Below, in pieces: positions 61,966 through 64,000 of a DNA stretch of 64,000 nucleotides. Source of the DNA: Salarias fasciatus (taxonomy: Eukaryota > Chordata > Actinopteri > Blenniiformes > Blenniidae); NCBI RefSeq assembly GCF_902148845.1, contig NC_043746.1, positions 13,334,206 to 13,398,205 on the forward strand. The letters are read 5' to 3'. A program made the translations under genes and the position numbers. Under the pieces are notes generated by a model that was not told where the DNA came from, ran no database searches, and was given only the letters and a program-made list of their open reading frames with translations. Within the stretch, counting starts at the first letter, position 1. Each line of letters begins with the position of its first letter.

Positions 61966-64000
<2,035 letters not shown>

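Overview
The window is an internal part of a clustered protocadherin locus from a bony fish, most likely a teleost. It holds 19 large variable exons in a row, all on the plus strand. Eighteen are complete and the last runs off the right edge. I call them V1 to V19 by position. Each is one uninterrupted reading frame of about 2.35 kb. It encodes a signal peptide, six cadherin repeats (EC1-EC6), one membrane span and a tail of about 68 residues, and ends in GAG followed by a GT splice donor in phase 0. No constant exon is present, so every mRNA must splice to exons downstream of the window. The EC6 and tail sequences fit the alpha type ([27 protein letters not shown]). They lack the gamma-type tail signature (a DSRKSHLIFPQPNY-like motif). 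Whether this is the fish pcdh1 or pcdh2 alpha cluster cannot be told from the window.

Layout: 1-1512 is upstream flank with no recognised gene. V1 (1513-3870) is the most divergent exon and V2 (5600-7951) is a singleton. V3, V4, V6, V7 and V9 form one subfamily (MEA.GQRR leaders, QVKYS/QIKYS mature ends). V5, V8, V11, V12, V13 and V14 form a second (GSGAC in EC1, GINSIRTYTLT in EC2). V10 is intermediate. V15-V19 form a third (MEQR/MGQR leaders, VKDRGED in EC2). EC1-EC5 differ between exons. From the end of EC5 through EC6, membrane span and tail all 19 are almost identical even at silent sites, the known fish pattern of regional gene conversion.

Each exon has its own promoter. About 165-245 bases upstream of every start codon lies a forward CTCF/CSE-like motif of the form CC-C--GGTGTCA-T (19 of 19). 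Thirteen of the 18 gaps also carry a match to the REST/NRSF silencer element (NRSE/RE1), always in the same orientation. Together these suggest stochastic promoter choice by CTCF looping, with silencing outside neurons. The gaps also hold four decayed 3' fragments of variable exons, two large duplicated or converted blocks that cross exon-intron boundaries, a short hAT-type MITE with 8-base target duplications, and several microsatellites. No RNA gene, CRISPR array or retrovirus-like element was recognised.
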